This document shows positions 35,065-45,415 of a stretch of DNA of 56,131 bases, one piece after another. Below the pieces are notes generated by a model. It was not told the DNA's origin. It searched no databases and worked only from the letters and a program-made list of their open reading frames with translations. The position numbers were made by a program, and so were the translations under genes. This DNA comes from Alphaproteobacteria bacterium. GTDB lineage: Bacteria > Pseudomonadota > Alphaproteobacteria > SHVV01. The stretch covers positions 1 through 56,131 of the forward strand of contig VGEO01000012.1 in NCBI GenBank assembly GCA_016869275.1, written 5' to 3'. Every line of letters starts with the position of its first letter. The stretch's first letter is position 1.

Positions 35065-35517
35065 ATGACGGCGGCCGTGGCAAACCATCGTCTCGCGCTG
35101 GTCCTGTTCCTCGTTCTCGTGGCCGGCGGCGGTCTCGCCATCGGCTACCTGACGATGCCCGGCGCGTGGTACGCGCAACTGGCCAAGCCCGCCTTCACGC
35201 CACCGGGCTGGATATTCGCCCCGGTGTGGACGGTGCTTTACATCATGATCACCGTCGCCGGCTGGTGCGCCTGGCGGCGCGATCGCCGCGGCCGGCCGGT
35301 GACGGCCTGGTGGACGCAGTTCGTCCTTAACTTCCTCTGGCCGCCGGTGTTCTTTTCGGCCCACCAGATCGGCCTCGCACTCGCCATCATCCTCCTGCTG
35401 CTTGCCGCCATTCTTGCCTTCATCGTCCTGTCCTGGCGGGAGGATCACGCGGCGGTGGGGCTGTTCGTGCCCTATGCCGCCTGGGTGGCATTCGGAACGG
35501 CTCGATCTTCACGTTGA
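35065..35517 (+). CDS. tspO: TspO/MBR family membrane protein with altered C-terminus
   Basis: 150 residues with five membrane helices. It has LAKPAFTPPGWIFAPVWTVL, YIMITVAGWCAWRR and TQFVLNFLWPPVFFSAHQIG, matching the tryptophan-rich sensory protein that binds porphyrins and controls photopigment or stress genes in Rhodobacter. The last residues are GTARSSR where relatives read like A-S-L-L-N-G-S-I-F-x-L-N. The expected NGSIFTLN plus stop is present in another frame (stop at 35520-35522), implying a ~10-nt deletion after residue ~142. The first four helices and most of the fifth are intact, so function may persist. The ATG overlaps an upstream TGA as ATGA. Confidence 0.88.
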   Translation: MTAAVANHRLALVLFLVLVAGGGLAIGYLTMPGAWYAQLAKPAFTPPGWIFAPVWTVLYIMITVAGWCAWRRDRRGRPVTAWWTQFVLNFLWPPVFFSAHQIGLALAIILLLLAAILAFIVLSWREDHAAVGLFVPYAAWVAFGTARSSR

Positions 35518-35533
35518 ACTGACCGGACGCCGA

Positions 35534-36043
35534 ATGCGCCGCCGTATCGTCATCGTCAACGACAAGATGCAGCGAGGCTACCGCTACGTGCTTGCCGCTG
35601 CGGCTGGTCGCGACTTCGACCCCGCATTTCAGCCGGACCTGACGCCGCAAGAGATGCTCGAACTCGGCGTATTCTGTGGCAAGTACCTCACCGATTGCCG
35701 GGACGAATTTCCGGCGAACTGGTTCGCGCGGGCGAAGCTGTCGCCCGCCCGGCGCGACTGCTCGCTCAATTACTTTGGCGTGGACGCCAGCCAACCCCTG
35801 TCGGAATGGCGGCGGAAGGGCTGGATTCATCCTGACGATCCGCGCGGCTGGTTCCAGTGGTATTGCCGCTATTACATGGGCCGGCGCACGCCGGAGGAGG
35901 ACGCGCGCCAGATCAACCGGTGGAAGGCATTCCGACGACACATCGCGCAGATCAAACGGAACTGCGAGCCGGGGGATCGGTTTTGCCGGCCGCGCCAGCG
36001 CCAAGCGCTCTTGCATTGGGCCTATGATAGCCGGATCATTTGA
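35534..36043 (+). CDS. conserved protein of unknown function
   Basis: 169 residues, soluble and rich in aromatic and basic residues. Distinctive stretches are MQRGYRYVLAAAAGRDFDP, DLTPQEMLELGVFCGKYLTD, CRDEFPANWFARAKLSP, and WFQWYCRYYMGRRTPEEDAR, ending in LLHWAYDSR. From memory this family recurs beside photolyase, tspO or other light-stress genes in proteobacteria; treat that as a pointer. The multiple Cys and Trp residues might bind a cofactor. It starts 16 nt after the tspO stop, so it is probably co-transcribed. Confidence 0.75.
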   Translation: MRRRIVIVNDKMQRGYRYVLAAAAGRDFDPAFQPDLTPQEMLELGVFCGKYLTDCRDEFPANWFARAKLSPARRDCSLNYFGVDASQPLSEWRRKGWIHPDDPRGWFQWYCRYYMGRRTPEEDARQINRWKAFRRHIAQIKRNCEPGDRFCRPRQRQALLHWAYDSRII

Positions 36044-36057
36044 GAGCGGCGTTTTGA

Positions 36058-36360
36058 CGGCGGTCGGTATCGGAGGGGCTACAGGAGTCGACTGCCATTA
36101 CGCAAGACGAGTACGACAAAAAGGCGCTCGGATTGAAGGAGCTGCTGCACGCCATCGAAACGCTGATCGCACAGCGCCGAACCGGCGAGGGGGCCTTCCG
36201 AACCACGCTGGAAAACTTGATTTCCGCGGCCTCGTGCGCAGCCGATATCCTCGTGCGTTCGAATATCGAGCAAAAGCGAAAGTTGATCGCTTTCGTCTTT
36301 TCGAACCTCAAGCTCAGAGGAAAAAAGCTGGAGTTTACTTGTGTTCGCCCTTCGACCTGA
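36058..36360 (+). pseudogene. C-terminal remnant of a large serine recombinase
   Basis: The frame is open from 36058 and shows homology-like sequence from 36097: ITQDEYDKKALGLKELLHAI, GAFRTTLENLISAASCAADI, and VRSNIEQKRKLIAFVFSNLK up to the stop. This is the end of a resolvase/invertase-type site-specific recombinase, the zinc-ribbon and coiled-coil tail region. No catalytic domain remains. It lies 27 nt from the 3' end of a tRNA gene, the expected place for the integrase of an island. Confidence 0.7.
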
Positions 36361-36386
36361 TGGTCAATCGGCGCTCTTATGCAAGA

Positions 36387-36460
36387 TGGCTGGGGGACTA
36401 GGATTCGAACCTAGGCTGCCCGGGTCAGAGCCGGGAGTTCTACCGCTAAACTATCCCCCA
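36387..36460 (-). tRNA. tRNA-Gln (anticodon CUG)
   Basis: Read on the minus strand, the 74-nt gene has acceptor stem TGGGGGA paired with TCCCCCA, discriminator G and an encoded CCA (plus-strand TGG at 36387-36389). The T-arm contains GGTTCGAATCC. The anticodon stem CCCGG/CCGGG holds the 7-nt loop CTCTGAC, so the anticodon is CUG, reading CAG glutamine codons. Its 3' end faces the recombinase remnant, consistent with use as an integration site. Confidence 0.95.
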
Positions 36461-36541
36461 AGTAATGTGGTGAGGACCGTGAGCGCCGCAAAGCGCGCGC
36501 ATCATTGTCCCGCGCTAGGCTCAAGTCAACGTCGCGCACGC

Positions 36542-36575
36542 CCGCGCGTCGGTTCGAAGCGGCGCGCGGTTTTTT
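36542..36575 (+). terminator. possible intrinsic terminator
   Basis: CCGCGCG (36542-36548) pairs with CGCGCGG (36563-36569), followed by a T-run on the plus strand. It lies between the tRNA gene and the Ppx/GppA gene. The long loop (14 nt) weakens the case. Confidence 0.4.
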
Positions 36576-36674
36576 GTCAGCCCTCACCCGAATAGGTGAT
36601 GGTGCGCCTGCGCGCGTTTGCTAGGATGGGGGCGAATCGGAAACGAGTCGCCGCCCGGTTCGCGCCGGCCGGCG

Positions 36675-37790
36675 ATGGGGAGTCAGTTGGTGGAGGAAGA
36701 GCCCACTCGCCGCGCGGAGGAACGCGGGCCGGGCGCCCGCGCGGAATCGCGCGGACGCCACGACCACGTATACGCCGCGCTCGATCTCGGCACCAACAAC
36801 TGCCGGCTCCTGGTCGCGCGCCCGGCGCGCGACACCGGCGGTTTCGAGGTGATCGACGCGTTTTCGCGGATCGTGCGCCTGGGCGAGCGCGTGTCGAAGA
36901 CCGGCTATTTGAGCGAGGCGGCGATCGAGCGCACCGTGCGCGCGCTCCGCGTGTGCGCGGCCAAGATCGAGCGCCGTGGCGCGACCCGGGTCCGCTCGGT
37001 CGCGACCGAGGCCTGCCGGCGTGCCCACAACGGTGCCGACTTCATCCGTTTGGCCGGCGCCGAAACCGGGATCGACATAGACATCATCACCCCCGACGAA
37101 GAGGGGCGGCTCGCGCTCGCCGGATGCATGCCGCTGATCGTCGCCGAGGCGGCCTACGCGCTGGTGTTCGACATCGGCGGCGGCTCGACCGAAGTGATGT
37201 GGCTTGAACAGCGGGCCGGCGGCGAGCGCGCTCCGATCGATGCGATCTCGCTCCCCTTGGGCGTCGTAACCTTGGCCGAACGATTTGGCGGCCGCGATGT
37301 GACGCCGGCGATCTACCGCGCCATGGTCGAGGAGACCCGCGCGCTCCTGGCCCCGCTCGAGGCGCGCAACGGCATCGGCCGCCACACCGCCGCCGGCCGC
37401 ATTCAGATGCTCGGCACCTCGGGCACGGTCACGACGCTCGCCGCGATCCATCTCAGGCTTCCCAAGTACGACCGCGCGCAGATTGACGGCTGCTGGATCG
37501 AAACCGCGGCGATCGAGACGACCACGCAGATGCTGCTCGGGATGAGTTTTCGCGACCGCATCCTCCACCCCTGCATCCGGCGCGGCCGCGCCGACCTCGT
37601 GATCGCCGGTTGCGCGATCCTGGACGCGATCTTGCAGATGTGGCCGGTGCCCAGGCTCCGCGTCGCCGACCGCGGCTTGCGCGAGGGTATCTTGCTCGGG
37701 CTGATGGCCGAGGCCGATCACGAGGCGATCGCTACGGCCGATCGCGAAGCGATAGCCGAGACCGATGGCGAGGCCGCACCCGCGGCGTGA
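36675..37790 (+). CDS. Ppx/GppA family exopolyphosphatase/pppGpp phosphatase
   Basis: 371 residues. An actin-like ATPase fold with phosphate-1 loop ALDLGTNNCRLLVA and phosphate-2 loop VFDIGGGSTEVMWL, then GLREGILLGLMAE at the end. It hydrolyses polyphosphate or pppGpp. A ~45-residue N-terminal polar extension precedes the domain and the start is uncertain; the ATG at 36675 was preferred to a TTG at 36618. The C-terminus carries a short imperfect repeat (ADHEAIATADREAIAETDGE). It lacks the C-terminal HD domain of long forms. rlmE follows by 50 nt, a common pairing in alphaproteobacteria. Confidence 0.9.
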   Translation: MGSQLVEEEPTRRAEERGPGARAESRGRHDHVYAALDLGTNNCRLLVARPARDTGGFEVIDAFSRIVRLGERVSKTGYLSEAAIERTVRALRVCAAKIERRGATRVRSVATEACRRAHNGADFIRLAGAETGIDIDIITPDEEGRLALAGCMPLIVAEAAYALVFDIGGGSTEVMWLEQRAGGERAPIDAISLPLGVVTLAERFGGRDVTPAIYRAMVEETRALLAPLEARNGIGRHTAAGRIQMLGTSGTVTTLAAIHLRLPKYDRAQIDGCWIETAAIETTTQMLLGMSFRDRILHPCIRRGRADLVIAGCAILDAILQMWPVPRLRVADRGLREGILLGLMAEADHEAIATADREAIAETDGEAAPAA

Positions 37791-37840
37791 GCGCCGGATC
37801 GGGGCTTTGCTCTCAGCACCGATTGCTTTATGTCTCCGCC

Positions 37841-38521
37841 ATGACCAAATCCGCCGTCCGCGGCCGTCACCTCCGCGAGCGGGTCAAGACGGCGAAAAAG
37901 CGGTCGTTGTCCTCGACCCTCTGGCTCGAGCGCCAGTTGAACGACCCCTACGTCAAGGCGGCCAAGGCGGACGGCTACCGCTCGCGCGCCGCCTTTAAGC
38001 TCGAGGAACTCGACCACCGCTTTCGCCTGTTCCGCCGCGGCGGCCGCGTGCTCGACTTGGGCGCCGCGCCGGGCGGCTGGACCCAGGTCGCGGTCGCCCG
38101 CGTCGGCGCCGCCGAGGGCAAGGGTGCGGTCTATGGCCTCGACCTCCAGGAGATCGCGCCGATCCCCGGGGCGACGCTCTTCGTTCTCGACATCCACGCC
38201 ACCGACGCGTTGGCGCGGATTGCGGCCCGCGTCGGCGACCCGGTCGATGTCGTCCTCTCCGACATGGCGGCGTCGGCGACCGGCCACGCCGCGACCGACC
38301 ATATTCGGATCATGGCGCTCGCCGAACTCGCCTTCGAGGTCGCGACCCAGGTCCTGAAGCCGGGCGGCGCCTTCGTCGCCAAAGTGCTGAAGGGCGGCAC
38401 CGAGCGCGTGCTTTTGAACCGCTTGAAGCAGCACTTCGCGACCGTTAAACACGCCAAGCCGCCGGCCAGCCGGGCGGACTCGGCCGAGGCTTATGTCGTC
38501 GCGATCGGCTATCGTTCATAA
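37841..38521 (+). CDS. rlmE: 23S rRNA (uridine-2'-O)-methyltransferase RlmE
   Basis: 226 residues. Methylates the 2'-OH of U2552 in the ribosomal A-loop using S-adenosylmethionine. The SAM motif VLDLGAAPGGWTQVAV, then YGLDLQEIAPIPGATL, VDVVLSDMAASATGH (catalytic Asp) and AFVAKVLKGG (catalytic Lys) are all present, with KPPASRADSAEAYVVA at the end. The ATG at 37841 begins MTKSAVRGRHL; longer codons upstream overlap the Ppx gene. The gene is complete. Confidence 0.94.
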   Translation: MTKSAVRGRHLRERVKTAKKRSLSSTLWLERQLNDPYVKAAKADGYRSRAAFKLEELDHRFRLFRRGGRVLDLGAAPGGWTQVAVARVGAAEGKGAVYGLDLQEIAPIPGATLFVLDIHATDALARIAARVGDPVDVVLSDMAASATGHAATDHIRIMALAELAFEVATQVLKPGGAFVAKVLKGGTERVLLNRLKQHFATVKHAKPPASRADSAEAYVVAIGYRS

Positions 38522-38545
38522 ATGTTGTAAATCAAATCATTATCA

Positions 38546-40782
<2,237 letters not shown>

Positions 40783-40952
40783 GGCGGCGGCGCCGTGCGT
40801 GCCTTGCCGCTCACGGCAAGCGGGTCTTGCCCGGCACACGCGAGCGTGTCTTGAAGGGGCTGGGCCGGCTCGATTATATGAGCGGGAACGAGCCTTGAGG
40901 GCGAAAGCGGGGCGCCGCTCGGGCATCGTTCGATCACGGATGAGGTGAGACC

Positions 40953-41444
40953 ATGACCCGATTCTTCCTGAGCCTGGCTGTGGCGGCGCTGCTGGCGCTC
41001 GCCGGGCCGATTCCGTCCGCGCTCGCCGCCGGCGGCAGCGACACATCGACCGCGGCGCCGCCCAAGCCCAAGAACTTGGACCTTGAAAAAGGCGCGGCGG
41101 CGATCCAGAAGCAGAATTGGGGCGAGGCGATTTCGCACCTGATCAAGGCGGCGGCGACCGAGACCAAGAACGCCGATATCCAGAACTGGCTGGGCTTCGC
41201 CTACCGCAAGAGCGGCAACCCGCAGAAGGCGTTCGAGCATTACACCGTGGCGCTCCAGCTCGACCCCAAGCACAAGGGCGCGCACGAATACATCGGCGAG
41301 GCCTATCTCGAGACCAACAACCTCGCCAAGGCCGAGGAGCACCTGAAGAAGTTGGACGACATCTGCACCTTCGGCTGCCAGGAGTTCCGCGACCTCCGCG
41401 CCGCCATCCAGGCCTACAAGAAGAAGAACAACATCGCGAGCTGA
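40953..41444 (+). CDS. secreted tetratricopeptide repeat protein
   Basis: 163 residues with a signal peptide (TRFFLSLAVAALLALAGPI, cleaved near ALA-AG). About three TPR units follow: KGAAAIQKQNWGEAISHLIK, IQNWLGFAYRKSGNPQKAFE, and AHEYIGEAYLETNNLAKAEE. The motif DDICTFGCQEFRDLRAAIQA near the end has two Cys and is shared by many alphaproteobacterial TPR proteins. It is probably a periplasmic scaffold. A clear terminator follows at 41469. Confidence 0.87.
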   Translation: MTRFFLSLAVAALLALAGPIPSALAAGGSDTSTAAPPKPKNLDLEKGAAAIQKQNWGEAISHLIKAAATETKNADIQNWLGFAYRKSGNPQKAFEHYTVALQLDPKHKGAHEYIGEAYLETNNLAKAEEHLKKLDDICTFGCQEFRDLRAAIQAYKKKNNIAS

Positions 41445-41468
41445 GGCGCCGTCGTTCGAACGTCGCAA

Positions 41469-41495
41469 GGGCGTCCCGTTCGGGGCGCCTTTTTT
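41469..41495 (+). terminator. intrinsic terminator of the TPR gene
   Basis: GGGCGTCCC-GTTC-GGGGCGCC forms a G/C hairpin (one G-T pair) followed by TTTTTT. It lies 24 nt after the TPR stop and isolates it from the VapBC pair. Confidence 0.85.
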
Positions 41496-41540
41496 CGTTC
41501 ACGACGCGCTGCCACGAGCGGTCGTTGACGCGCTTTTTCG

Positions 41541-41574
41541 TAATATGTACAACTGATCTGCTTCTTACACATTA
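41541..41574. promoter_or_regulatory. imperfect inverted repeat, candidate VapBC operator
   Basis: TAATATGTA (41541-41549) and TACACATTA (41566-41574) are complementary except for one position, in an AT-rich patch ending ten bases before the antitoxin start. It fits an autoregulatory site; assignment inferred. Confidence 0.45.
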
Positions 41575-41583
41575 GTTTGACAA

Positions 41584-41778
41584 ATGCGCACCAACATCGT
41601 GATCGATGACGCGCTCATGCGCGAGGCGATGCGGCGCTCGGGCTGCAAGACCAAGCGCGCCGCGGTCGAGGAAGCGCTCCGGCTCATGGTACGTCTGTGT
41701 AAGCAGGCCGACATCCGCAAGCTCCGCGGCAAGTTGCGGTGGCGGGGCTCGCTCGATGACATGAGGCGCGACCGTTGA
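41584..41778 (+). CDS. type II antitoxin, VapB family
   Basis: 64 residues. The N-terminus RTNIVIDDALMREAMRRSGC followed by KRAAVEEALRLMVRLCKQ is the typical VapB (DUF2191) DNA-binding part. The C-terminal tail KLRWRGSLDDMRRDR resembles the toxin-binding strand. The stop overlaps the toxin start, giving coupled translation. It probably represses the pair through the inverted repeat just upstream. Confidence 0.88.
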   Translation: MRTNIVIDDALMREAMRRSGCKTKRAAVEEALRLMVRLCKQADIRKLRGKLRWRGSLDDMRRDR

Positions 41779-42164
41779 TCCTGGTCGACTCCTCGGTTTG
41801 GATCGATTACTTCAACGACGCGCCGTCACGCGAGGCCGCGCTCCTCGACGCGTGGATTGGACAGCGTATTCTACTAACCGGGGACCTCATTTATGCCGAG
41901 GTTCTGCAAGGGTTCCGTTCCGAGCGCGACTTCGAGCGCGCGAAATGGGCCCTCGATCGGCTCGACTTCGAACCTATGGTTGGACGCGAGGTTGCCGTCG
42001 CGGCGGCACGCACCTATCGGCGTTTGCGCGGCCGCGGCGTGACGGTTCGCAAGACGATCGACGTTCTGATCGGCGCGTTCTGCCTGTTGCGCGGGCATGA
42101 ACTGCTTCACAACGACCGCGACTTCGCCCCGCTGGTCGAGCATTGTGGGCTACGCGTCGTCTAG
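41775..42164 (+). CDS. vapC: type II toxin VapC, PIN-domain ribonuclease
   Basis: 129 residues starting with TTG at 41775, overlapping the antitoxin stop (TTGA). PIN-domain acidic residues are in place: Asp5 (ILVDSSVWIDYF), a Glu in LIYAEVLQGFRS, an Asp in RKTIDVLIGAFCLL and an Asp in LLHNDRDFAPL. VapC toxins cleave tRNA or rRNA when freed from VapB. The rare TTG start may limit toxin output relative to antitoxin. The pair lies between guaB and guaA, an accessory insertion in a purine gene neighbourhood. Confidence 0.9.
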   Translation: MILVDSSVWIDYFNDAPSREAALLDAWIGQRILLTGDLIYAEVLQGFRSERDFERAKWALDRLDFEPMVGREVAVAAARTYRRLRGRGVTVRKTIDVLIGAFCLLRGHELLHNDRDFAPLVEHCGLRVV

Positions 42165-42242
42165 GCGGTCGGAGCGACTGGAGCTGGTGGCGCGTCGGTC
42201 TGGACTCGGACAGGGCGCCCGCCTAGGGTCGCGTCCGCCGCC

Positions 42243-43790
42243 ATGACCGACACCGTCCTGATCATCGATTTCGGCTCGCAAGTGACGCAGCTGATCGCGC
42301 GGCGCGTGCGCGAGTCGGGCGTGTTCTCCGAGGTGGTGCCGTTCGACAAGGCGGCGGCCTGGCTCGAACGCACGCAGCCCAAGGCCGTGATCCTTTCGGG
42401 CGGCCCGGCCTCGGTCACCCAAGCCTTCACGCCGCGTGCGCCGGATCGCGTGTTCCGCCTGGGCGTCCCGGTGCTCGGCATCTGCTACGGCCAGCAGACC
42501 ATGTGCGCGCAGCTGGGCGGACGCGTCTCGCCCTCGGACCACCACGAGTTCGGCCGCGCCGAGCTCGACATCATCGCCGACTGCCGCCTGTTCGAAGGCG
42601 TGTGGAAGGTCGGCGAAGAGCACCCGGTGTGGATGAGCCACGGCGACCGCGTCGATCGGCTGCCGCCAGGCTTCACGGTCGCGGCGGTGAGCCCGGGCGC
42701 GCCCTACGCGGTCGCCTGCGACGAAACGCGCCGCTTCTATAGCGTGATGTTCCACCCCGAGGTCGTGCACACGCCGGACGGCGCCGGGCTTCTCGCGAAC
42801 TTCACCCACAAGATTGCCGACTGCCGCGGCGACTGGACGATGGCGGCGTTCAAGGACGCGGCGATCGTCAAGATCCGGGCCCAGGTCGGGGGAGCGCGCG
42901 TCCTCTGCGGGCTCTCGGGCGGGGTCGATTCGACCGTCGCGGCCGTGCTGCTGCATGAAGCGATCGGCAGCCAACTGGTCGCGGTGTTCGTCGACCACGG
43001 GCTCTTGCGCGAAGGCGAGGCCGATGAAGTCGTGACGCTCTTTCGCGACCGCTTCAACGTGCCCTTGGTCCACGCCGATGCGGGCGAGCTTTTCCTCGCG
43101 CGCTTGGCCGGCATCGTCGATCCCGAGCAAAAACGGAAGATCATCGGCGCGACCTTCATCGACGTGTTCGAGGCCGAGGCCAAGAAGGCGGGCGGTGCCG
43201 ACTTCCTCGCGCAAGGGACGCTCTACCCCGACGTGATCGAATCGGTCTCCTTCGCCGGCGGCCCCTCGGTTACGATCAAGTCGCACCACAATGTCGGCGG
43301 CTTGCCGGAGCGCATGCGGATGAAGCTGGTGGAGCCCTTGCGCGAGCTCTTCAAGGACGAGGTGCGCGCCTTGGGGCGCGAGCTCGGGCTGCCGGAGCGC
43401 GCGGTCGGCCGCCATCCGTTCCCGGGTCCGGGTTTGGCGATCCGCATTCCCGGCGCGATCGATCGCGACAAGCTCCGCGTGCTGCGCAAGGCCGACGCGA
43501 TCTACCTGGACGAAATCCGCAAGGCCGGGCTCTACGACCAGATCTGGCAGGCGTTCGCGGTGCTCCTTCCCGTCCGCTCGGTCGGCGTCATGGGCGATGC
43601 CCGCACCTACGACCACGTGCTCGCGCTCCGTGCCGTCACCTCGACCGACGGCATGACCGCCGACTACTACCCGTTCGGCCACGACTTCTTGGGCCGCGTC
43701 GCCGCCCGCATCGTCAACGAGGTGCGCGGCGTCAACCGCGTGGTCTACGATGTGACCTCGAAGCCGCCCGGCACGATCGAATGGGAGTGA
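42243..43790 (+). CDS. guaA: GMP synthase (glutamine-hydrolysing)
   Basis: 515 residues, complete. Amidates XMP to GMP. The class I glutamine amidotransferase has the catalytic Cys in [15 protein letters not shown] and the His-x-Glu in [12 protein letters not shown]. The ATP pyrophosphatase P-loop is [16 protein letters not shown]. The dimerisation domain ends in PPGTIEWE. The end of guaA is a known integration target for genomic islands in several bacteria, and an integrase remnant begins directly after this stop codon. Confidence 0.97.
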   Translation: MTDTVLIIDFGSQVTQLIARRVRESGVFSEVVPFDKAAAWLERTQPKAVILSGGPASVTQAFTPRAPDRVFRLGVPVLGICYGQQTMCAQLGGRVSPSDHHEFGRAELDIIADCRLFEGVWKVGEEHPVWMSHGDRVDRLPPGFTVAAVSPGAPYAVACDETRRFYSVMFHPEVVHTPDGAGLLANFTHKIADCRGDWTMAAFKDAAIVKIRAQVGGARVLCGLSGGVDSTVAAVLLHEAIGSQLVAVFVDHGLLREGEADEVVTLFRDRFNVPLVHADAGELFLARLAGIVDPEQKRKIIGATFIDVFEAEAKKAGGADFLAQGTLYPDVIESVSFAGGPSVTIKSHHNVGGLPERMRMKLVEPLRELFKDEVRALGRELGLPERAVGRHPFPGPGLAIRIPGAIDRDKLRVLRKADAIYLDEIRKAGLYDQIWQAFAVLLPVRSVGVMGDARTYDHVLALRAVTSTDGMTADYYPFGHDFLGRVAARIVNEVRGVNRVVYDVTSKPPGTIEWE

Positions 43791-43791
43791 C

Positions 43792-43978
43792 TTTTTTGAG
43801 CTAAATTATGGTGAAAGCTGTATTACGCCACGCTCCATTGGCTACCACTTTGACAAAATAATTGAATTGGCAGAGATTAAGCACACAGAAGATAGAGACT
43901 TAGTTCCGTACAGTTTTAGGCACTACTTCATCACAATATGTAAAAGCGACTTTTAATATTAATAATAATTTTAAAAGG
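43792..43978 (+). mobile_element. AT-rich scar with tyrosine integrase remnant at the guaA 3' end
   Basis: A ~185-bp block, strikingly AT-rich, starts at the guaA stop and ends at a sharp return to GC-rich DNA near 43978. In the frame ending with TAA at 43954-43956 it encodes SCITPRSIGYHFDKIIELAE, then KHTEDRDLVPYSFRHYFIT. LVPYSFRHYFIT matches the R-H-x-x-(I/T) box of phage-type tyrosine recombinases. There is no start, and the rest of the integrase is gone. It presumably marks an island that once integrated at guaA and was later deleted. Confidence 0.7.
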
Positions 43979-44430
43979 AGTGCTGCGTCGCGGTCGTAGT
44001 GCGCGGCGAGGCCGACGATCGGCATGATGCCGCCGGTAGCGAAGCGCGGCGCGGCGACCGCGATGCCGTCGGCGGCGAGGTGCGGGAGCGGTTCGACCGC
44101 GGCGGTACGCGGCAAAGGAGCGCCGCCGCGCATCTGTTCGGGCGTCACGCCGAACTGAGCGCGGAATGCGCGGGTGAAGGCTTTGTGCGAAGCGTAGCCC
44201 GAGTCGAGCGCGAGATCGAGGATGTAGGGCGCGCCGGCGGCGAGTTTCTTCGCTGCCTCGGTCGGCCGCCGTCCGCGCACGTAAAGCATGACCGACATCC
44301 CGGTCGCAGCGGTGAAGGCGTGGGCGAGGTGGTAGTTCGACACCCCGCTCGCAGCGGCCAGCGTGCCGAGGTCGAGCGTGCCCAGCAGGTTCCGTTCGAT
44401 CGTCCATAGGACCTTGTTCGCGAGTTCCAT
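43900..44430 (-). pseudogene. AraC-family regulator truncated by the integrase scar
   Basis: From the ATG at 44430 the sequence is a normal AraC-type DNA-binding domain: NLLGTLDLGTLAAASGVSNY, HLAHAFTAATGMSVMLYVRG, then LDSGYASHKAFTRAFRAQFG and TPEQMR. The effector domain (GyrI-like) begins at PLPHLAADGIAVAAPRFATG but is cut after GLAAHYDRDAA. The last ~25 codons (LLKLLLILKVAFTYCDEVV) are the antisense of the AT-rich scar. Most of the effector domain is missing. The DNA-binding half could still be made, but ligand response should be lost. Confidence 0.8.
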
Positions 44431-44502
44431 GACCGCCTCCATCGTTGGAACCGCGATTTTCCGCCGCGCGCGGGGTGCGCGCGTGATCGGAATTGCGGCG
44501 GC

Positions 44503-45384
44503 TTAAGCCGCCGTCATCCACGCCTTGAGCGTCGCGACCCACGGGTCGTTGGCGTGGGCAAGCGCCTTGTGCGCTTCGAAGTGGCCGAACCCTCGCCACA
44601 CGTGGCGCTCGACCCTGGCGTCCTCGCGTACGAGCGCGGCGACCAGCGCTTCGGACGAAGCGATCACATAGGGCGTGTCGCGGTCGCCCCAGCTCACGAA
44701 GAACGGTGTCGTATTGCCGGCGACGTGGTTGATTGGGCTGTAGGCGAGACCGTCGGCCGCGCGCTCGAACAGTTGCGGGAACACGGTTGCGAGCACGGTC
44801 TCGCGCGGAAGCCAGGTGGGGTCGAGGTTGTACACGCCGGCCACCGGGAAGCAGCCCTTGATGACGTCGCTCGGCATGCCGCGGATCAGCGAACCCTCGC
44901 GCCGCAGCGCCATGTAAGCCGCGATGATCGCGCCGGCGGAATGCCCGCCGACGAAGATGCGGTCGCGGTTGCCGCCATACGCGCCGATCCGCCGCCACAC
45001 GAACGCGAGCGCGTCGAAACAGTCGTCGACGATGACCGGCACCTTGACGGTCGGCGCCAGCCGGTACGAGACCGCGACGAAAATCGCCGGCAGCGCCGTG
45101 ATCGGCGGCGCCTGGAACCCGACCCATTCCTTGTAGCCGCGCACGAACCCGCCGCCATGAAGCATGAGAAAAACGGGAACGTCGCGCGCCGCCGGGTCGT
45201 CGGGGAGGTAGAGGTCGACCTTCTGCCAATAGTCGGGGCCGTAGGCGAGGTCCAAGACGGTGCGCTTGGTCGTCGCGACCGCGCGCGACTCTTCGAGCGC
45301 GAACGCGTGGTAGTCGCCGGCATCGGGGCGGAGCGTGCCGATCCCGGGGATCGGCGGCAGCGGGGGCAGGTCGTCGAAGGCCAT
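44503..45384 (-). CDS. alpha/beta hydrolase (HSL/carboxylesterase-like)
   Basis: 293 residues. The HSL-type oxyanion motif HGGGFVRGYKEW, the nucleophile Ser in FVGGHSAGAIIAAYMALR, the acidic residue in VSWGDRDTPYVIAS and the catalytic His in FGHFEAHKAL are all in place. The segment YGPDYWQKVDLYLPDDPAAR is typical of the kynurenine formamidase/carboxylesterase branch. No signal peptide, so cytosolic. It lies upstream of the truncated AraC gene on the same strand and may once have been its target or partner. Confidence 0.9.
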   Translation of the reverse strand: MAFDDLPPLPPIPGIGTLRPDAGDYHAFALEESRAVATTKRTVLDLAYGPDYWQKVDLYLPDDPAARDVPVFLMLHGGGFVRGYKEWVGFQAPPITALPAIFVAVSYRLAPTVKVPVIVDDCFDALAFVWRRIGAYGGNRDRIFVGGHSAGAIIAAYMALRREGSLIRGMPSDVIKGCFPVAGVYNLDPTWLPRETVLATVFPQLFERAADGLAYSPINHVAGNTTPFFVSWGDRDTPYVIASSEALVAALVREDARVERHVWRGFGHFEAHKALAHANDPWVATLKAWMTAA

Positions 45385-45415
45385 GCGCGTCGATAGCCCT
45401 TGTTGTGCCGATCGG

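Noticed and set aside
42150..43682. Minus-strand open frame of ~510 residues across guaA
   Set aside because: guaA is complete on the plus strand with all catalytic motifs; the antisense frame has no domain.
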